Source: Nocardia wallacei
GTDB lineage: Bacteria > Actinomycetota > Actinomycetes > Mycobacteriales > Mycobacteriaceae
Length of the DNA: 64,000 nucleotides
Reading direction: 5' to 3'
Assembly: GCF_029869545.1 (NCBI RefSeq)
Contig: NZ_JARWQD010000106.1
Coordinates: 42,059-106,058, forward strand
The notes under the pieces were generated by a model. That model worked only from the letters and a program-made list of their open reading frames with translations, was not told the DNA's origin and made no database searches. Position numbers and translations under genes: made by a program. Position 1 is the first letter of the stretch; each line of letters opens with the position of its first letter. Shown piece after piece: positions 9,618 to 18,246 of the stretch.

Positions 9618-11321
9618 ATGCCGTCGAAACGCTTGAACCCGTCCGGCGATATCCCCGACACCGGGATTCCGGAGCCGTTGGCCGCCACCATGACCATGGC
9701 CGAGCAGTACGAATGGCATCGCGCCCACCTGCGCCGCCACCGGGTTTCGCGCCGCAACTTCCTGCGCGGCACGGCCGCGGCCGCCGCGGTGGCCGCGGTC
9801 GGCACCTCCCCGTTCGCGGGCCGTGCCTACGCCGAGGACGCCCCGTTGACCGTCGGCGGACGGCATGTCGGATACGGCGCGGACGCCGCCAGCCAGCTCC
9901 GCTTCGCCGCGCAGCTCTCGCGAAATCCGCACGGCACCAAGATATTCCTGGATCACGGGCCCACGCCCGCGCTGGGTTCGAGCCTGGCGGCCGAGGTGCG
10001 TAACCTGGTCACGCAGATCCCCAGCAGCGACGGCGGAGTGCTTGCGGCCGAACAGTTCTACGTACACGCACCGGTCGACGGCCTGCCGGGCCGGATGCCG
10101 CACTTCTACCGCTGGCGCACCTCCGACGGTTTCGCCGGTGAGGTCCGCGCGGCGAGCACCGCCATGCCGACCGTGCGAAATGCCGTGCTGCCCTTCCGCT
10201 TCACGATGATGGGCGATCAGGGCACCGACGAAACGCCCGGGCAGCCCGCCGGTGTGGCGCCCGGCGACTACGACGACATGTACTACAAGGCGGACAACGA
10301 CCCGTCCGTGCGCCATGCCGACAACGTGATGCGCCAGATCGTCGCCGCCCGGCCGGATTTCCACGTGCTCGCCGGTGACATCGCCTACGCCGACCCCTCC
10401 GGGGCGGGCAAGAATCCGCAGTTCGTGCCCTCGGGTGCCAAGGCGGGCAGCGGGTTCGACAAGTTCAACCCCTACGTGTGGGACGTGTATTTCGGCGCCA
10501 TCGAGGCCAGCGCGTCCACCACGCCGTGGATGTTCGCCACCGGCAACCACGACATGGAGGCCGCCTACGACACCCACGGGTACGGCGGACACCTTGCGCG
10601 CCTGGACTTTCCGGGCAACGGCCCGGCGGCCTGCCCGTCGGCCTACTCGTTCACCTACGGCAATGTGGCGGTCCTGTCCCTGGATGCCAACGACATCTCC
10701 TATGAGATCAGGGCCAATACCGGATACTCCGGCGGCGCCCAGACCGGTTGGGCGGAAAGCACTCTCGCCGCCTACCGGGCCGATCCGAACATCGACTTCA
10801 TCGTCTGCTTCTTCCACCACTGCGCCTACTCCACCACCGAATCGCATGCCAGCGACGGCGGCCTGCGCGATGCCTGGTGCGGCCTGTTCGATCGCTATCA
10901 GGTGGATCTGGTGCTGCAGGGGCACAATCACGTCTTCGAACGCACCGACCCGATCCGCGCCGAACGCGCCACCAAGGTGGCGGGCGACAACGCGATCGTC
11001 TATCCCGAGTCCGACGGCACCGTGTACTACACGGTCGGCGGCGGCGGGCGGCCCCGCTACGAGTTCCAGCCCGGCTCGCAGGAGACCTATCGCGGCCACG
11101 AACTCGCCGACACCACCGTGCCCAACAGTTACGTGTGGACCGCCGACGGCGCCAAACAGGACGAATCGGCGCCGTGGTCGCGGGTCCGTTTCCGCAACTA
11201 CTCGTTCCTCCGCATCGACGTACGACCGGGCTTCTTCGCCAGCGAGATGGACGTCGTCGCGGTCGACGAGTACGGCCGCGAGTTCGACAAGCTGACCTAC
11301 CGCCGCCCCGTCCGCGCGTGA
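9618..11321 (+). CDS. Tat-exported purple-acid-phosphatase-like metallophosphoesterase
   Basis: A 567-residue secreted metallophosphatase. A twin-arginine signal (RRNFLRG, residues 45-51) is followed by an Ala-rich core and AYA cleavage near 72. The dinuclear-metal ligands appear in order: GDQG-like MMGDQG, LAGDIAYAD, GNHDMEA, FFHHCAYS, and the terminal GHNHVFERTDP, the usual order of purple acid phosphatases. An N-terminal fibronectin-like region precedes the catalytic domain. It probably releases phosphate outside the cell. The ATG at 9618 is chosen over a GTG at 9546 because it sits at a more usual distance from the Tat motif. A repeat array follows the stop. Confidence 0.87.
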   Translation: MPSKRLNPSGDIPDTGIPEPLAATMTMAEQYEWHRAHLRRHRVSRRNFLRGTAAAAAVAAVGTSPFAGRAYAEDAPLTVGGRHVGYGADAASQLRFAAQLSRNPHGTKIFLDHGPTPALGSSLAAEVRNLVTQIPSSDGGVLAAEQFYVHAPVDGLPGRMPHFYRWRTSDGFAGEVRAASTAMPTVRNAVLPFRFTMMGDQGTDETPGQPAGVAPGDYDDMYYKADNDPSVRHADNVMRQIVAARPDFHVLAGDIAYADPSGAGKNPQFVPSGAKAGSGFDKFNPYVWDVYFGAIEASASTTPWMFATGNHDMEAAYDTHGYGGHLARLDFPGNGPAACPSAYSFTYGNVAVLSLDANDISYEIRANTGYSGGAQTGWAESTLAAYRADPNIDFIVCFFHHCAYSTTESHASDGGLRDAWCGLFDRYQVDLVLQGHNHVFERTDPIRAERATKVAGDNAIVYPESDGTVYYTVGGGGRPRYEFQPGSQETYRGHELADTTVPNSYVWTADGAKQDESAPWSRVRFRNYSFLRIDVRPGFFASEMDVVAVDEYGREFDKLTYRRPVRA

Positions 11322-11333
11322 TCCGGCGTGCCA

Positions 11334-11480
11334 CCCGCCCACCATCTCCCGGCACCACCCCGCCCACCATCTCCCGGCACCAGCCCGCCCACCACTTCCC
11401 GGCACCAGCCCGCCCACCACATCCCGGCACCAGCCCGCCCACCATCTCCCGGCACCAGCCCGCCCACCATCTCCCGGCAC
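11334..11480. repeat. 25-bp tandem repeat, about 5.9 copies
   Basis: Units begin at 11334, 11359, 11384, 11409, 11434 and 11459. They share the core CCCGCCCACC followed by a TCCCGGCAC segment and differ at a few bases. The last unit runs into the left arm of the stem-loop at 11472-11494, and each unit contains a copy of that arm (TCCCGGC). The array fills the gap between the convergent phosphatase and mycolyltransferase genes. Confidence 0.9.
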
Positions 11481-11494
11481 GCTTTTGGCCGGGA
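11472..11494. repeat. Dispersed palindromic unit, copy 1
   Basis: TCCCGGC (11472-11478) and GCCGGGA (11488-11494) enclose the nine-base loop ACGCTTTTG. It ends one base from the stop codon of the minus-strand mycolyltransferase, so it may also end that transcript. The same 7-9-7 structure recurs near 20.9, 28.2, 50.9 and 63.2 kb. Confidence 0.85.
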
Positions 11495-12472
11495 TCACAC
11501 CCCCAGCGCGGCCGCGAACATCGGCCATGAATTGTGCACGTCGTCCTGCCAATACGGCCAGGCGTGCGTACCCGGCCGCAGGACCACGGTGGCCGGAATC
11601 CCCAGCGCGCCGAGCCGATCGGCCAGCTCGCGGGTGCACCCGTTGACGACCGTCTCCATCGCGCCGCCCACCGCCAGCTGGTCGGCGAGCTTACCGGCAT
11701 TACCGGCGATGGTCGGAGCGGTGAGGGTGTCGTGCACGCCCGGCCCCCCGGTGCCCGCCGACAGGTACAGGGCCACACCGCGCAACCGCTCGGCGTTGAC
11801 CATCGGGTCGTGCGCGGGCCAGGCCGGATTGTCCGGCCCGCCCCACATATTGGACGCATTCGCGCCGAAAACCCCCAGCTGCGAGTGCACATAGGCGCGC
11901 GACACCGGATCGCTGGTGCGCGGGCATCCGCTGTAGGAGCCCACGGCCTGGTACATGCCCGGCGCCTGGATCGCCAGATCCAGCGCCGAGGTGGCCGACA
12001 TCGATGTTCCCGCAACGGCATTGCGACCGGTCATCCGGAAGTGCTGTTCCAGCAGCGGCGGCAGCTCCCGAATCAGGAAGGTGGACCACTGGTTTCGGCC
12101 CAGCACCGGATCGTCGGCCACCCAGTCGGTGTAGTAGCTGGCCCGCCCGCCCATCGGCACGATCAGGTTGACCGGCTTGTCGGCGAAGAACTGCGCGACA
12201 TCGGTGCGGGCGGTCCAGGGGCCACCGTCCTCACCGCCGTCGACGGCATTGAGCAGATACAGCGCGGGCGCCCCCGCGCCGGGATGCGACACCCACACCG
12301 TGATCGGCTTGCGCATCGCCGCGGAGTAGACGACGACCTCGAACTGCCGACCGCCGAGCGGGCGCACATCGAGGATTGCCGGACCATCGCCCGGATCCGC
12401 GGCGGCGGAGACGGGCACAATCATGGCAAACAACGCGAACAGGACGAACAGGCAGCGCGGTAGCCGGTGCAT
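11495..12472 (-). CDS. Antigen-85-type mycolyltransferase / secreted esterase
   Basis: A 325-residue secreted alpha/beta-hydrolase. A signal peptide (MHRLPRCLFVLFALFAMIVP, cleaved near residue 25) precedes a domain with the family features: LYLLNAVDGGEDGGPW, VPMGGRASYYTDW, the nucleophile elbow GTSMSA with Ser157, and the catalytic His in GTHAWPYWQ near the C-terminus. This fold transfers mycolic acids to trehalose or arabinogalactan in Mycobacteriales. The length matches Ag85 proteins, so cell-envelope mycolylation is the best guess. It is convergent with the phosphatase gene across the 25-bp repeat array. Confidence 0.88.
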   Translation of the reverse strand: MHRLPRCLFVLFALFAMIVPVSAAADPGDGPAILDVRPLGGRQFEVVVYSAAMRKPITVWVSHPGAGAPALYLLNAVDGGEDGGPWTARTDVAQFFADKPVNLIVPMGGRASYYTDWVADDPVLGRNQWSTFLIRELPPLLEQHFRMTGRNAVAGTSMSATSALDLAIQAPGMYQAVGSYSGCPRTSDPVSRAYVHSQLGVFGANASNMWGGPDNPAWPAHDPMVNAERLRGVALYLSAGTGGPGVHDTLTAPTIAGNAGKLADQLAVGGAMETVVNGCTRELADRLGALGIPATVVLRPGTHAWPYWQDDVHNSWPMFAAALGV

Positions 12473-12513
12473 GCGTGGAGTATGGCACCGCCTCGGTCCG
12501 ATTACCGACGATG

Positions 12514-13239
12514 TCAGCGGGCGTGTTCGCCCGGCGAATGCGCTCGCAGGGCGGTGATCTCACTCACCGCGGGACCGTCCACCCGCATCCGATCGGCTAT
12601 CGCCCTGCGGAGTTTGCCGGGCAGGTTCGGCGCCACCTGCGTGAAGTAGGAGTACAGCCAGTCGCTGCGCGCGGCCAGGAAGGGGAAGTCCGTGCTCATC
12701 ATCGCGCGCAGCACCAGCATCGGCACCGGCGCGTCGAGCGGGCGGAAGTCGCGATTCCACAGGCCCGGCACGGCGCAGCCGGGGTAGAACTGGCCGAGCA
12801 TTAGGCCCTGCGCGACCACCTCGGTCTTGCGCGCCTGGTGCACGGCATCGATCAGGTCGTAGCGAGTCAATTCCGGAAAGGCCGTGACCAGGGTGAGAGA
12901 CTTTGCCTCCGTGGGGTTTTCGCCGCGCAGGCCGCGGTAGGTATCGAGGGCGTCGTCGACGATCGGCCGCACATCGGTGACGGTCAGCCGGTCGCCGCCT
13001 GGCACCAGCCCCGCCCACACCAGCTCTCGCGTAACGCTGTGCCGCACAAAGGGACACACGGGCCCGTCGCGCCCCAGATCGGGATGCGGCCGGACCAGAT
13101 GCTCGTCGACCCACCTGGTGAACACGGCCGCGGCCGGACCCTCCCGCTCCCATCCCTCCCCATCCGCGTACACGTTCCACCACCGCACCCCCGATCGTGT
13201 TCCGTCCCGCACCGCGGGCTCGCGGGGGTGAACGGTCAT
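12514..13239 (-). CDS. Uncharacterised protein coupled to the NRPS gene
   Basis: A 241-residue soluble protein with no signal peptide or membrane segment. Recognisable stretches are FTRWVDEHLVRPHPDLGRDG, VCPFVRHSV, and the C-terminal FPFLAARSDWLYSYFTQVAP. It may belong to a DUF often found beside single-module NRPS genes (DUF6875 is my tentative recollection), but I cannot confirm this. The ATG overlaps the NRPS stop by 4 bp, so the two are translationally coupled and probably act together, for instance in tailoring or in releasing the product. No cofactor motif is obvious. Confidence 0.6.
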   Translation of the reverse strand: MTVHPREPAVRDGTRSGVRWWNVYADGEGWEREGPAAAVFTRWVDEHLVRPHPDLGRDGPVCPFVRHSVTRELVWAGLVPGGDRLTVTDVRPIVDDALDTYRGLRGENPTEAKSLTLVTAFPELTRYDLIDAVHQARKTEVVAQGLMLGQFYPGCAVPGLWNRDFRPLDAPVPMLVLRAMMSTDFPFLAARSDWLYSYFTQVAPNLPGKLRRAIADRMRVDGPAVSEITALRAHSPGEHAR

Positions 13240-16200
13240 CGAAGGGCCTCCAGGTGGGCGGCGAGCCGCGGGCCGATGACGGCGACCACGTCGGTGTTGG
13301 TGAGCTGGGCATGGGTGGCATCGACCGGGAACTCGGTCAGTGTTCCGGTGACGTACGGGCGCCACAGGTCCGCGCCGAACAGTTCGGTGACGCCGCGGGT
13401 CGCGGAGAAGTAGAGCAGGTCACCGTCGAAGACACCGGGGCGGTAGCCGTGCGACAGGCGCACGCCGTCGACGTAGCCGCGGTGCAGGCGGGTGAGCTGC
13501 TCGGCGGTGAGCCCGGAACCGAAACACGCCCCCGCCGTGCCCAATTCGGCCGCGGCCTGCTCGGCGGTGAGGTCGTCCAGCGCGTCCGCGTCCTCGGGCT
13601 CGTCACCCAGCAGGTGGGTGAGCAGATCGCGCATCCGGGGCACGGGCGGCGGGGGCATGTCATCGGGGAAGACGACGCTGTCCAGCATCGCCAGCAGCGC
13701 CACCGGGTACCCGCGGGCGCGCAACCGCACTGCGATGGCGTGCGCGATCTGCCCGCCGAGCGACCAGCCCAGCAGGTGGTAGGGCCCGTCCGGTTGTACA
13801 CGCAGGATCTCCTCGACGTACCCCTCGGCGAGGTCGTCGATGCCTTCGCGCGGCGCACCCGCCAGCGCCTGCAGGCCCAGAACCGGGCGATCGGTGATGT
13901 GGCGAGCCAGCCCCGCGTAGCACCACGCCAGCGGAACCGCGGAGTGCACACAGAACAGCGGCGGCCGAGAACCGTTGCGGCGCAGCGTGAGAAGTGCCCC
14001 GAGTGCGTCGTCGGTCGCCTCGGCGCCGTCGTCGGTGGCGAGGCGATCGGCCAGCTCCGCGACGGTCGGTGCGGTATACAGCCACCGCACCGTGACCGGC
14101 TGCCCGGTGGTGGCCGCCAGGTCCGCGCACAGTGCGACGCCCAGCAGAGAGTTGCCGCCCAGCTCGAAGAAGTCGTCGTCCAGCCCGGCGCGCGCCGCGC
14201 CGGTGGCCGCCGCGAAGTGGTCCGCGACCAGCCGCTGCAGTGCGGTGCCGGGTGCGCGATAGGGCCGCCGCGCGGGGGTGGGGGTCGGGAGCGCGCGGCG
14301 GTCGATCTTGCCGTGTGCGGTCACCGGCAGCCGGTCCAACTCGATCAGCTGCGCCGGGACCAGCGCGGCGGGCAGTAGGTCGCGCAGCTTCCGGACAATC
14401 TCGGCGCTGTCTGTGCGGAAGCCTGCTGCGGCAACGACATAGCCGATGATCCGGTCCCCCGCCGGGGAATGATCGAGTGTGACGACAGCGTGCGCGATCT
14501 CCGGCAGGGCGGTCAGCGCCGCCTCGACCTCGGCGGGCTCCACGCGGCGGCCCCGCACGGCGAGCTGATCGTCGGCGCGGCCGAGGAACTCCAGGACACC
14601 GTCCACCTCCGCACGCACCAGATCCCCGGTGCGGTAGCAGCGTTCGCCCCGGACGAAGGGGTCGGCGATGAAACGCTGCGCGGTCGCGCCGGGTCGGCCC
14701 AGATAGCCCTCGGCCAGTCCCGGACCGGCCAGATACAGCTCGCCGCGGCCCCCGGGCGGCACGGGACGGAGCCGCCGGTCGAGCACCAGCGCTCGTACGC
14801 CCGGCAGCGGCGGACCGATCGGCACCGGCGCCTCGGCGGTCAGCGCATCGGATTGCGTTGCCATGACGGTGGTTTCGGTCGGCCCGTAGCCGTTGAACAG
14901 CCGCAGCTCGGGCGCCCAGCGCCGCACCAGCTCGGCCGGGCATGCCTCCCCGCCGACCACCGCTACCCGCAGTCCGGGCACCTGCCGAGGAGTCACGGTC
15001 GCCAGCACGGCGGGCGTGGTGAGAAAGTGGGTGATACCGGCGTCGTGCACCAGCCGGGCCAGTTCGGCACCCGCGACGACCGCCGGTGGCTCGATCACCA
15101 GCCGCGCCCCGGCGGCGAAGGCGGCCAGCAGCTCCAGCAGGTGCGCGTCGAACGAGGGCGCGTGCGCGTGCAGCACCCGCGAATCTCGGTCCACCCCATA
15201 GTGTTCGACGATGTAGTCGGTGAGCGGGCCGAGGCCGCGATGGGTGACCACCACGCCCTTGGGCGTGCCGGTGGTGCCCGAGGTATAGATCAGATAGGCG
15301 GGATGGTCGGGGCGCAGCGGACGCGAACGACAGGTATCGCCAACCGGATCGCCGGACCGTCGACCGACCCGCTCGGCGATGCCGGGATCATCGAGCACGA
15401 GCCAGGCCAGCCCCTCCGGCAGGTCCGCGCGCACCGACTCCACGGTAATCCCCAGGCGTGCACCGGAATCCGCCGACACGGCCGCCGACCTGCGGGTGGG
15501 GTCCGCCGGATCCACCGGCACGAACGCGGCCCCGGTCTTGGCCACCGCCCACAGCGCCAGCACCGATTCGGCCGATCTCGGCACCGCGAGCACCACGAAT
15601 GTGCCCGGCCCCGCACCGAATTCGATCAGCTCCCGTGCCCAGCGCGAGGATTGCTCGTCCAGCTCTCGATATGTCCACCGCCGCGCCCCGTCCTGCAGTG
15701 CGACCGCCCCGGCCGCCAGGCTCTCGGTCGCTGTCCGCGACCAGGTCGCGGATCGTTGCTTCCCGTGCCCGCGGTGCACCCGCCTCGCTCCGAAAGCTCC
15801 GTCGCGCAACAGGTCCGGAAGCAGGCGATCCGCGCGCACCGCAGGTCCCCCCGCCCGCACGGGTGGCGGATCCAGCGCCCGCACCGCCAGTTCCGGTTCC
15901 GCCGCCAGGAATCGCCCGAAGTACTCGAGGAAGCGGTGATGGTGCCACCGCAGCGTGGCGCGCGAGTACAACGCGGGATTGGCCAGCATGTCGATGCTGG
16001 CCGTCCGCTCGTCGGGTCCGAGCTGATAGCCGTTGACGAGCAGATCTTCCACCGGACCGAGGGACAGCAGCCGCGCCTGCGCGGTCAACGGCCCGAGCCG
16101 CAGCGGTTCCACGAAGCCGAGCACATTCAGCACCGGTCCGAAGCCGCCGCGGACCACATGACTCTCGCCGCGATCGCGCTGCATGTCCTCGTAGCGGTAG

Positions 16201-17195
16201 CGCTGATGCCGCAACGCCCCGATGACCCGCGCACGCACCTGCGCCGTGATCGCCCCGACTGTGCCATCGCGAATCCCGTTCAGCCGCAAGGGAACAACAT
16301 TGGACACCGATCCTGCCGAGCGGCGCAGCGCCGCCGTCGGGCGGGCCGCCACCGGCAGCGCCAGTACGACGTCGCCGGTTCCGGTCATCGCGGCCAGATA
16401 GCAGGCGAACGCGGCGATCGTCAGCTCCGGGAAGGTGGCGCCGGTCCGCTTCCGCACGGTCTCGAGCCGGGCCGCCGTCGATTCGGGCACCGTGGCGCCG
16501 ACCCGGTGTGGCCGCGGTTCGGGCGGCATGCGGTGTCCGGCCAAGGTCACCGGTTCGTCGAGCCCGGTCAGCTGCTGGTTCCAGAAATCCCGATCGGCCC
16601 GCCGCCGTGGCGAATCCTGGTATGCGAGTTCGTCTTGCAGCAACTCGGCCACCGACAGTGGGCCGCGGTGCGAACCTTCCTTCTCGCCCGCACCCGCGTA
16701 CAGCTCCGCGGTGCGCCGCAGCACCGACGCCGCACCGACACCGTCCAGCACGATGTGGTGGCTGCGCAGATACAGCAGATGGCGATCGGGGCCGACCCGG
16801 AATACCGTTGCGGTGGTGAGCCGATCGCGCTCGAGATCCAGCGGCGTCCCGTGATCGGACTCCATGCTCCGCAACGCGGCGGCGAGCGGATCATCCCGGT
16901 CGGTGAGGTCCTCGTAGCGCGGTGGGTCGAACGCCCGCGGAGACAGGAATTGGCGCGGCTCCCCGCGGATGTTCCGGAACCGCACGAGTGGCGACTGCAG
17001 CTCCCCGGCCGCTCGCACCGCGCACGACCGCAGCAGCTCGACGGCGAGCGGGCCGGTCAACTCCAGATACATCGCGACCGTATTCGGCACCTCGGGGTAC
17101 AGCTGCTGCGCCACCCACCACCGCAACTGTGCCGCAGACAACGGGAGGTCGCCGTCCACGTCGACGGCGACCGAACCGACCTGCGTCCGCGTCAC
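13236..17195 (-). CDS. Single-module non-ribosomal peptide synthetase (C-A-T-TE)
   Basis: A 1319-residue one-module NRPS. The condensation domain (about 15-440) has the catalytic HHIVLDG at 146-152. The adenylation domain (about 480-960) has YTSGTTGTPKG near 637, NGYGPTETT, YRTGD and the terminal lysine motif TAHGKIDRR. The carrier domain has DDFFELGGNSLLG near residue 1015 with the phosphopantetheine Ser. A type I thioesterase follows with GWSLGG near 1145 and a late THAQL histidine. My by-eye alignment gives a specificity code of about D-A-L-L-V-G-G-V-M-K, which I cannot assign to an amino acid. The start is GTG with AGGAGG four bases upstream. No MbtH or phosphopantetheinyl transferase gene is in the window. 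The product is unknown. Confidence 0.92.
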   Translation of the reverse strand: MTRTQVGSVAVDVDGDLPLSAAQLRWWVAQQLYPEVPNTVAMYLELTGPLAVELLRSCAVRAAGELQSPLVRFRNIRGEPRQFLSPRAFDPPRYEDLTDRDDPLAAALRSMESDHGTPLDLERDRLTTATVFRVGPDRHLLYLRSHHIVLDGVGAASVLRRTAELYAGAGEKEGSHRGPLSVAELLQDELAYQDSPRRRADRDFWNQQLTGLDEPVTLAGHRMPPEPRPHRVGATVPESTAARLETVRKRTGATFPELTIAAFACYLAAMTGTGDVVLALPVAARPTAALRRSAGSVSNVVPLRLNGIRDGTVGAITAQVRARVIGALRHQRYRYEDMQRDRGESHVVRGGFGPVLNVLGFVEPLRLGPLTAQARLLSLGPVEDLLVNGYQLGPDERTASIDMLANPALYSRATLRWHHHRFLEYFGRFLAAEPELAVRALDPPPVRAGGPAVRADRLLPDLLRDGAFGARRVHRGHGKQRSATWSRTATESLAAGAVALQDGARRWTYRELDEQSSRWARELIEFGAGPGTFVVLAVPRSAESVLALWAVAKTGAAFVPVDPADPTRRSAAVSADSGARLGITVESVRADLPEGLAWLVLDDPGIAERVGRRSGDPVGDTCRSRPLRPDHPAYLIYTSGTTGTPKGVVVTHRGLGPLTDYIVEHYGVDRDSRVLHAHAPSFDAHLLELLAAFAAGARLVIEPPAVVAGAELARLVHDAGITHFLTTPAVLATVTPRQVPGLRVAVVGGEACPAELVRRWAPELRLFNGYGPTETTVMATQSDALTAEAPVPIGPPLPGVRALVLDRRLRPVPPGGRGELYLAGPGLAEGYLGRPGATAQRFIADPFVRGERCYRTGDLVRAEVDGVLEFLGRADDQLAVRGRRVEPAEVEAALTALPEIAHAVVTLDHSPAGDRIIGYVVAAAGFRTDSAEIVRKLRDLLPAALVPAQLIELDRLPVTAHGKIDRRALPTPTPARRPYRAPGTALQRLVADHFAAATGAARAGLDDDFFELGGNSLLGVALCADLAATTGQPVTVRWLYTAPTVAELADRLATDDGAEATDDALGALLTLRRNGSRPPLFCVHSAVPLAWCYAGLARHITDRPVLGLQALAGAPREGIDDLAEGYVEEILRVQPDGPYHLLGWSLGGQIAHAIAVRLRARGYPVALLAMLDSVVFPDDMPPPPVPRMRDLLTHLLGDEPEDADALDDLTAEQAAAELGTAGACFGSGLTAEQLTRLHRGYVDGVRLSHGYRPGVFDGDLLYFSATRGVTELFGADLWRPYVTGTLTEFPVDATHAQLTNTDVVAVIGPRLAAHLEALR

Positions 17196-17299
17196 CCGGC
17201 CTCCTAGTCTCCGGTGTGCCTGCCCTGGCGAATCGCTCCATGGGCAAACCTACGGCATTCGAGGCGGAGAATAGGCGCAAACCAGGCCGGGGCGTCCGG

Positions 17300-18133
17300 T
17301 CACCGCGGGCAGAGCCGGTCCAGCGCGGCCTGGCTGTCCTCGTCGGCGGCGCGGTAGATGATCAGGCGCTGGTCCGGATCCTGCAGCGGCTGCAGTGCCT
17401 CGTAGGCCACGGTGACCGCGCCGACCTCGGGGTGCACCAGGGTCTTGTGGCCGCGGCCGTTCACCCGCACGTCCCGCTTCGCCCAGAGTCGCTCGAATTC
17501 CGCACTGCGGGAACGGAATTCCCCTATCAGATCGGCGAGCACCCGATCCTCGGGATGCACGGCCCAGGCGGCGCGCAGGTCGGCGATGCCCTCGCGCACG
17601 GTGCGCTCGCGATCGGCGAAGAAGTCACGCATGCCCGGATGCAGCAGGCACAGCCACATCGAGTTGCGCTGCTGCGACGGGAGGGTGTCGAAGTCCAGCA
17701 GCAGCCGCGCCATCTGCGGATTCCACGCCAGGATGTCGTAGCGGTGGTTCACCACCATGACGGGCAGCGGGGACAGATCCGCCACCAGCAGCCGCAGGGC
17801 GGGGGCCGCGGTGGTCGCGGGCTTGTCGTCGGTGGGTTGGCGCTGCCGGGCCAGGTCGAACAGGTAGGCGCGCTCGTCGGCGTCCAGCCGCAGGGCCCCG
17901 GCCAGCGCCTCCAGCACCTCGGCCGACGGTCGCAGCCCCCGGCCCTGCTCCAACCGCACGATGTAGTCGACGCTGACCCCCGCCAGCTCGGCGACCTCCT
18001 CGCGCCGCAGCCCGGGGGTGCGCCGGGACCGCCGCGCGGGCAGGCCCAGATCCCGCGGGTCCAGCCGCTCCCGCCGCGCGCGCAGGAATGCGGCCAGCTC
18101 CTGAGTCGTGTCCACCGTGCCAGTCATCGGCAT
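17300..18133 (-). CDS. XRE-family regulator with MmyB-like ligand domain
   Basis: A 277-residue regulator. The N-terminal helix-turn-helix contains RRTPGLRREEVAELAGVSVD and YIVRLEQGR, the signature of the actinobacterial XRE/MmyB group. The C-terminal domain (about 105-277, beginning near LRLLVADLSPLPVMVVNHRY) matches the MmyB-like PAS-type ligand-binding domain, which in relatives binds fatty acids. It is divergent from an aldo-keto reductase gene, the usual arrangement, and so probably controls it. The start may be six bases further in (second Met). Confidence 0.88.
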   Translation of the reverse strand: MPMTGTVDTTQELAAFLRARRERLDPRDLGLPARRSRRTPGLRREEVAELAGVSVDYIVRLEQGRGLRPSAEVLEALAGALRLDADERAYLFDLARQRQPTDDKPATTAAPALRLLVADLSPLPVMVVNHRYDILAWNPQMARLLLDFDTLPSQQRNSMWLCLLHPGMRDFFADRERTVREGIADLRAAWAVHPEDRVLADLIGEFRSRSAEFERLWAKRDVRVNGRGHKTLVHPEVGAVTVAYEALQPLQDPDQRLIIYRAADEDSQAALDRLCPR

Positions 18134-18189
18134 CGATCCTACGGCGGTCCTGGTACCAGCGTTCCCAGGAAGATTCTTCCCTTACCCCC

Positions 18190-18220
18190 TGGTCGCGACC
18201 GGCACAGACTTGGTCGCGAC
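18190..18220. promoter_or_regulatory. Direct repeat operator candidate in divergent promoter
   Basis: TGGTCGCGAC occurs at 18190-18199 and again at 18211-18220, a 21-bp period or two helical turns. It lies 27-57 bp upstream of the aldo-keto reductase ATG. A palindrome CTGGTACCAG lies at 18150-18159. These are the best operator candidates for the divergent XRE regulator. Confidence 0.5.
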
Positions 18221-18246
18221 GCACGGAACGAACAGGAGCACACACC

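Noticed and set aside
11334..11480. CRISPR array
   Set aside because: Units are contiguous with no unique spacers and no cas genes are present.
9201..11639. An 812-codon minus-strand frame over the phosphatase gene
   Set aside because: Only its last 112 codons (TfoX-like) are real; the rest is antisense to the phosphatase and crosses the repeat array.
14469..17207. A 912-codon open frame antisense to the NRPS
   Set aside because: Shadow of the GC-rich NRPS gene: Arg/Gln/His-rich, no domains, and the opposite strand encodes a complete NRPS.
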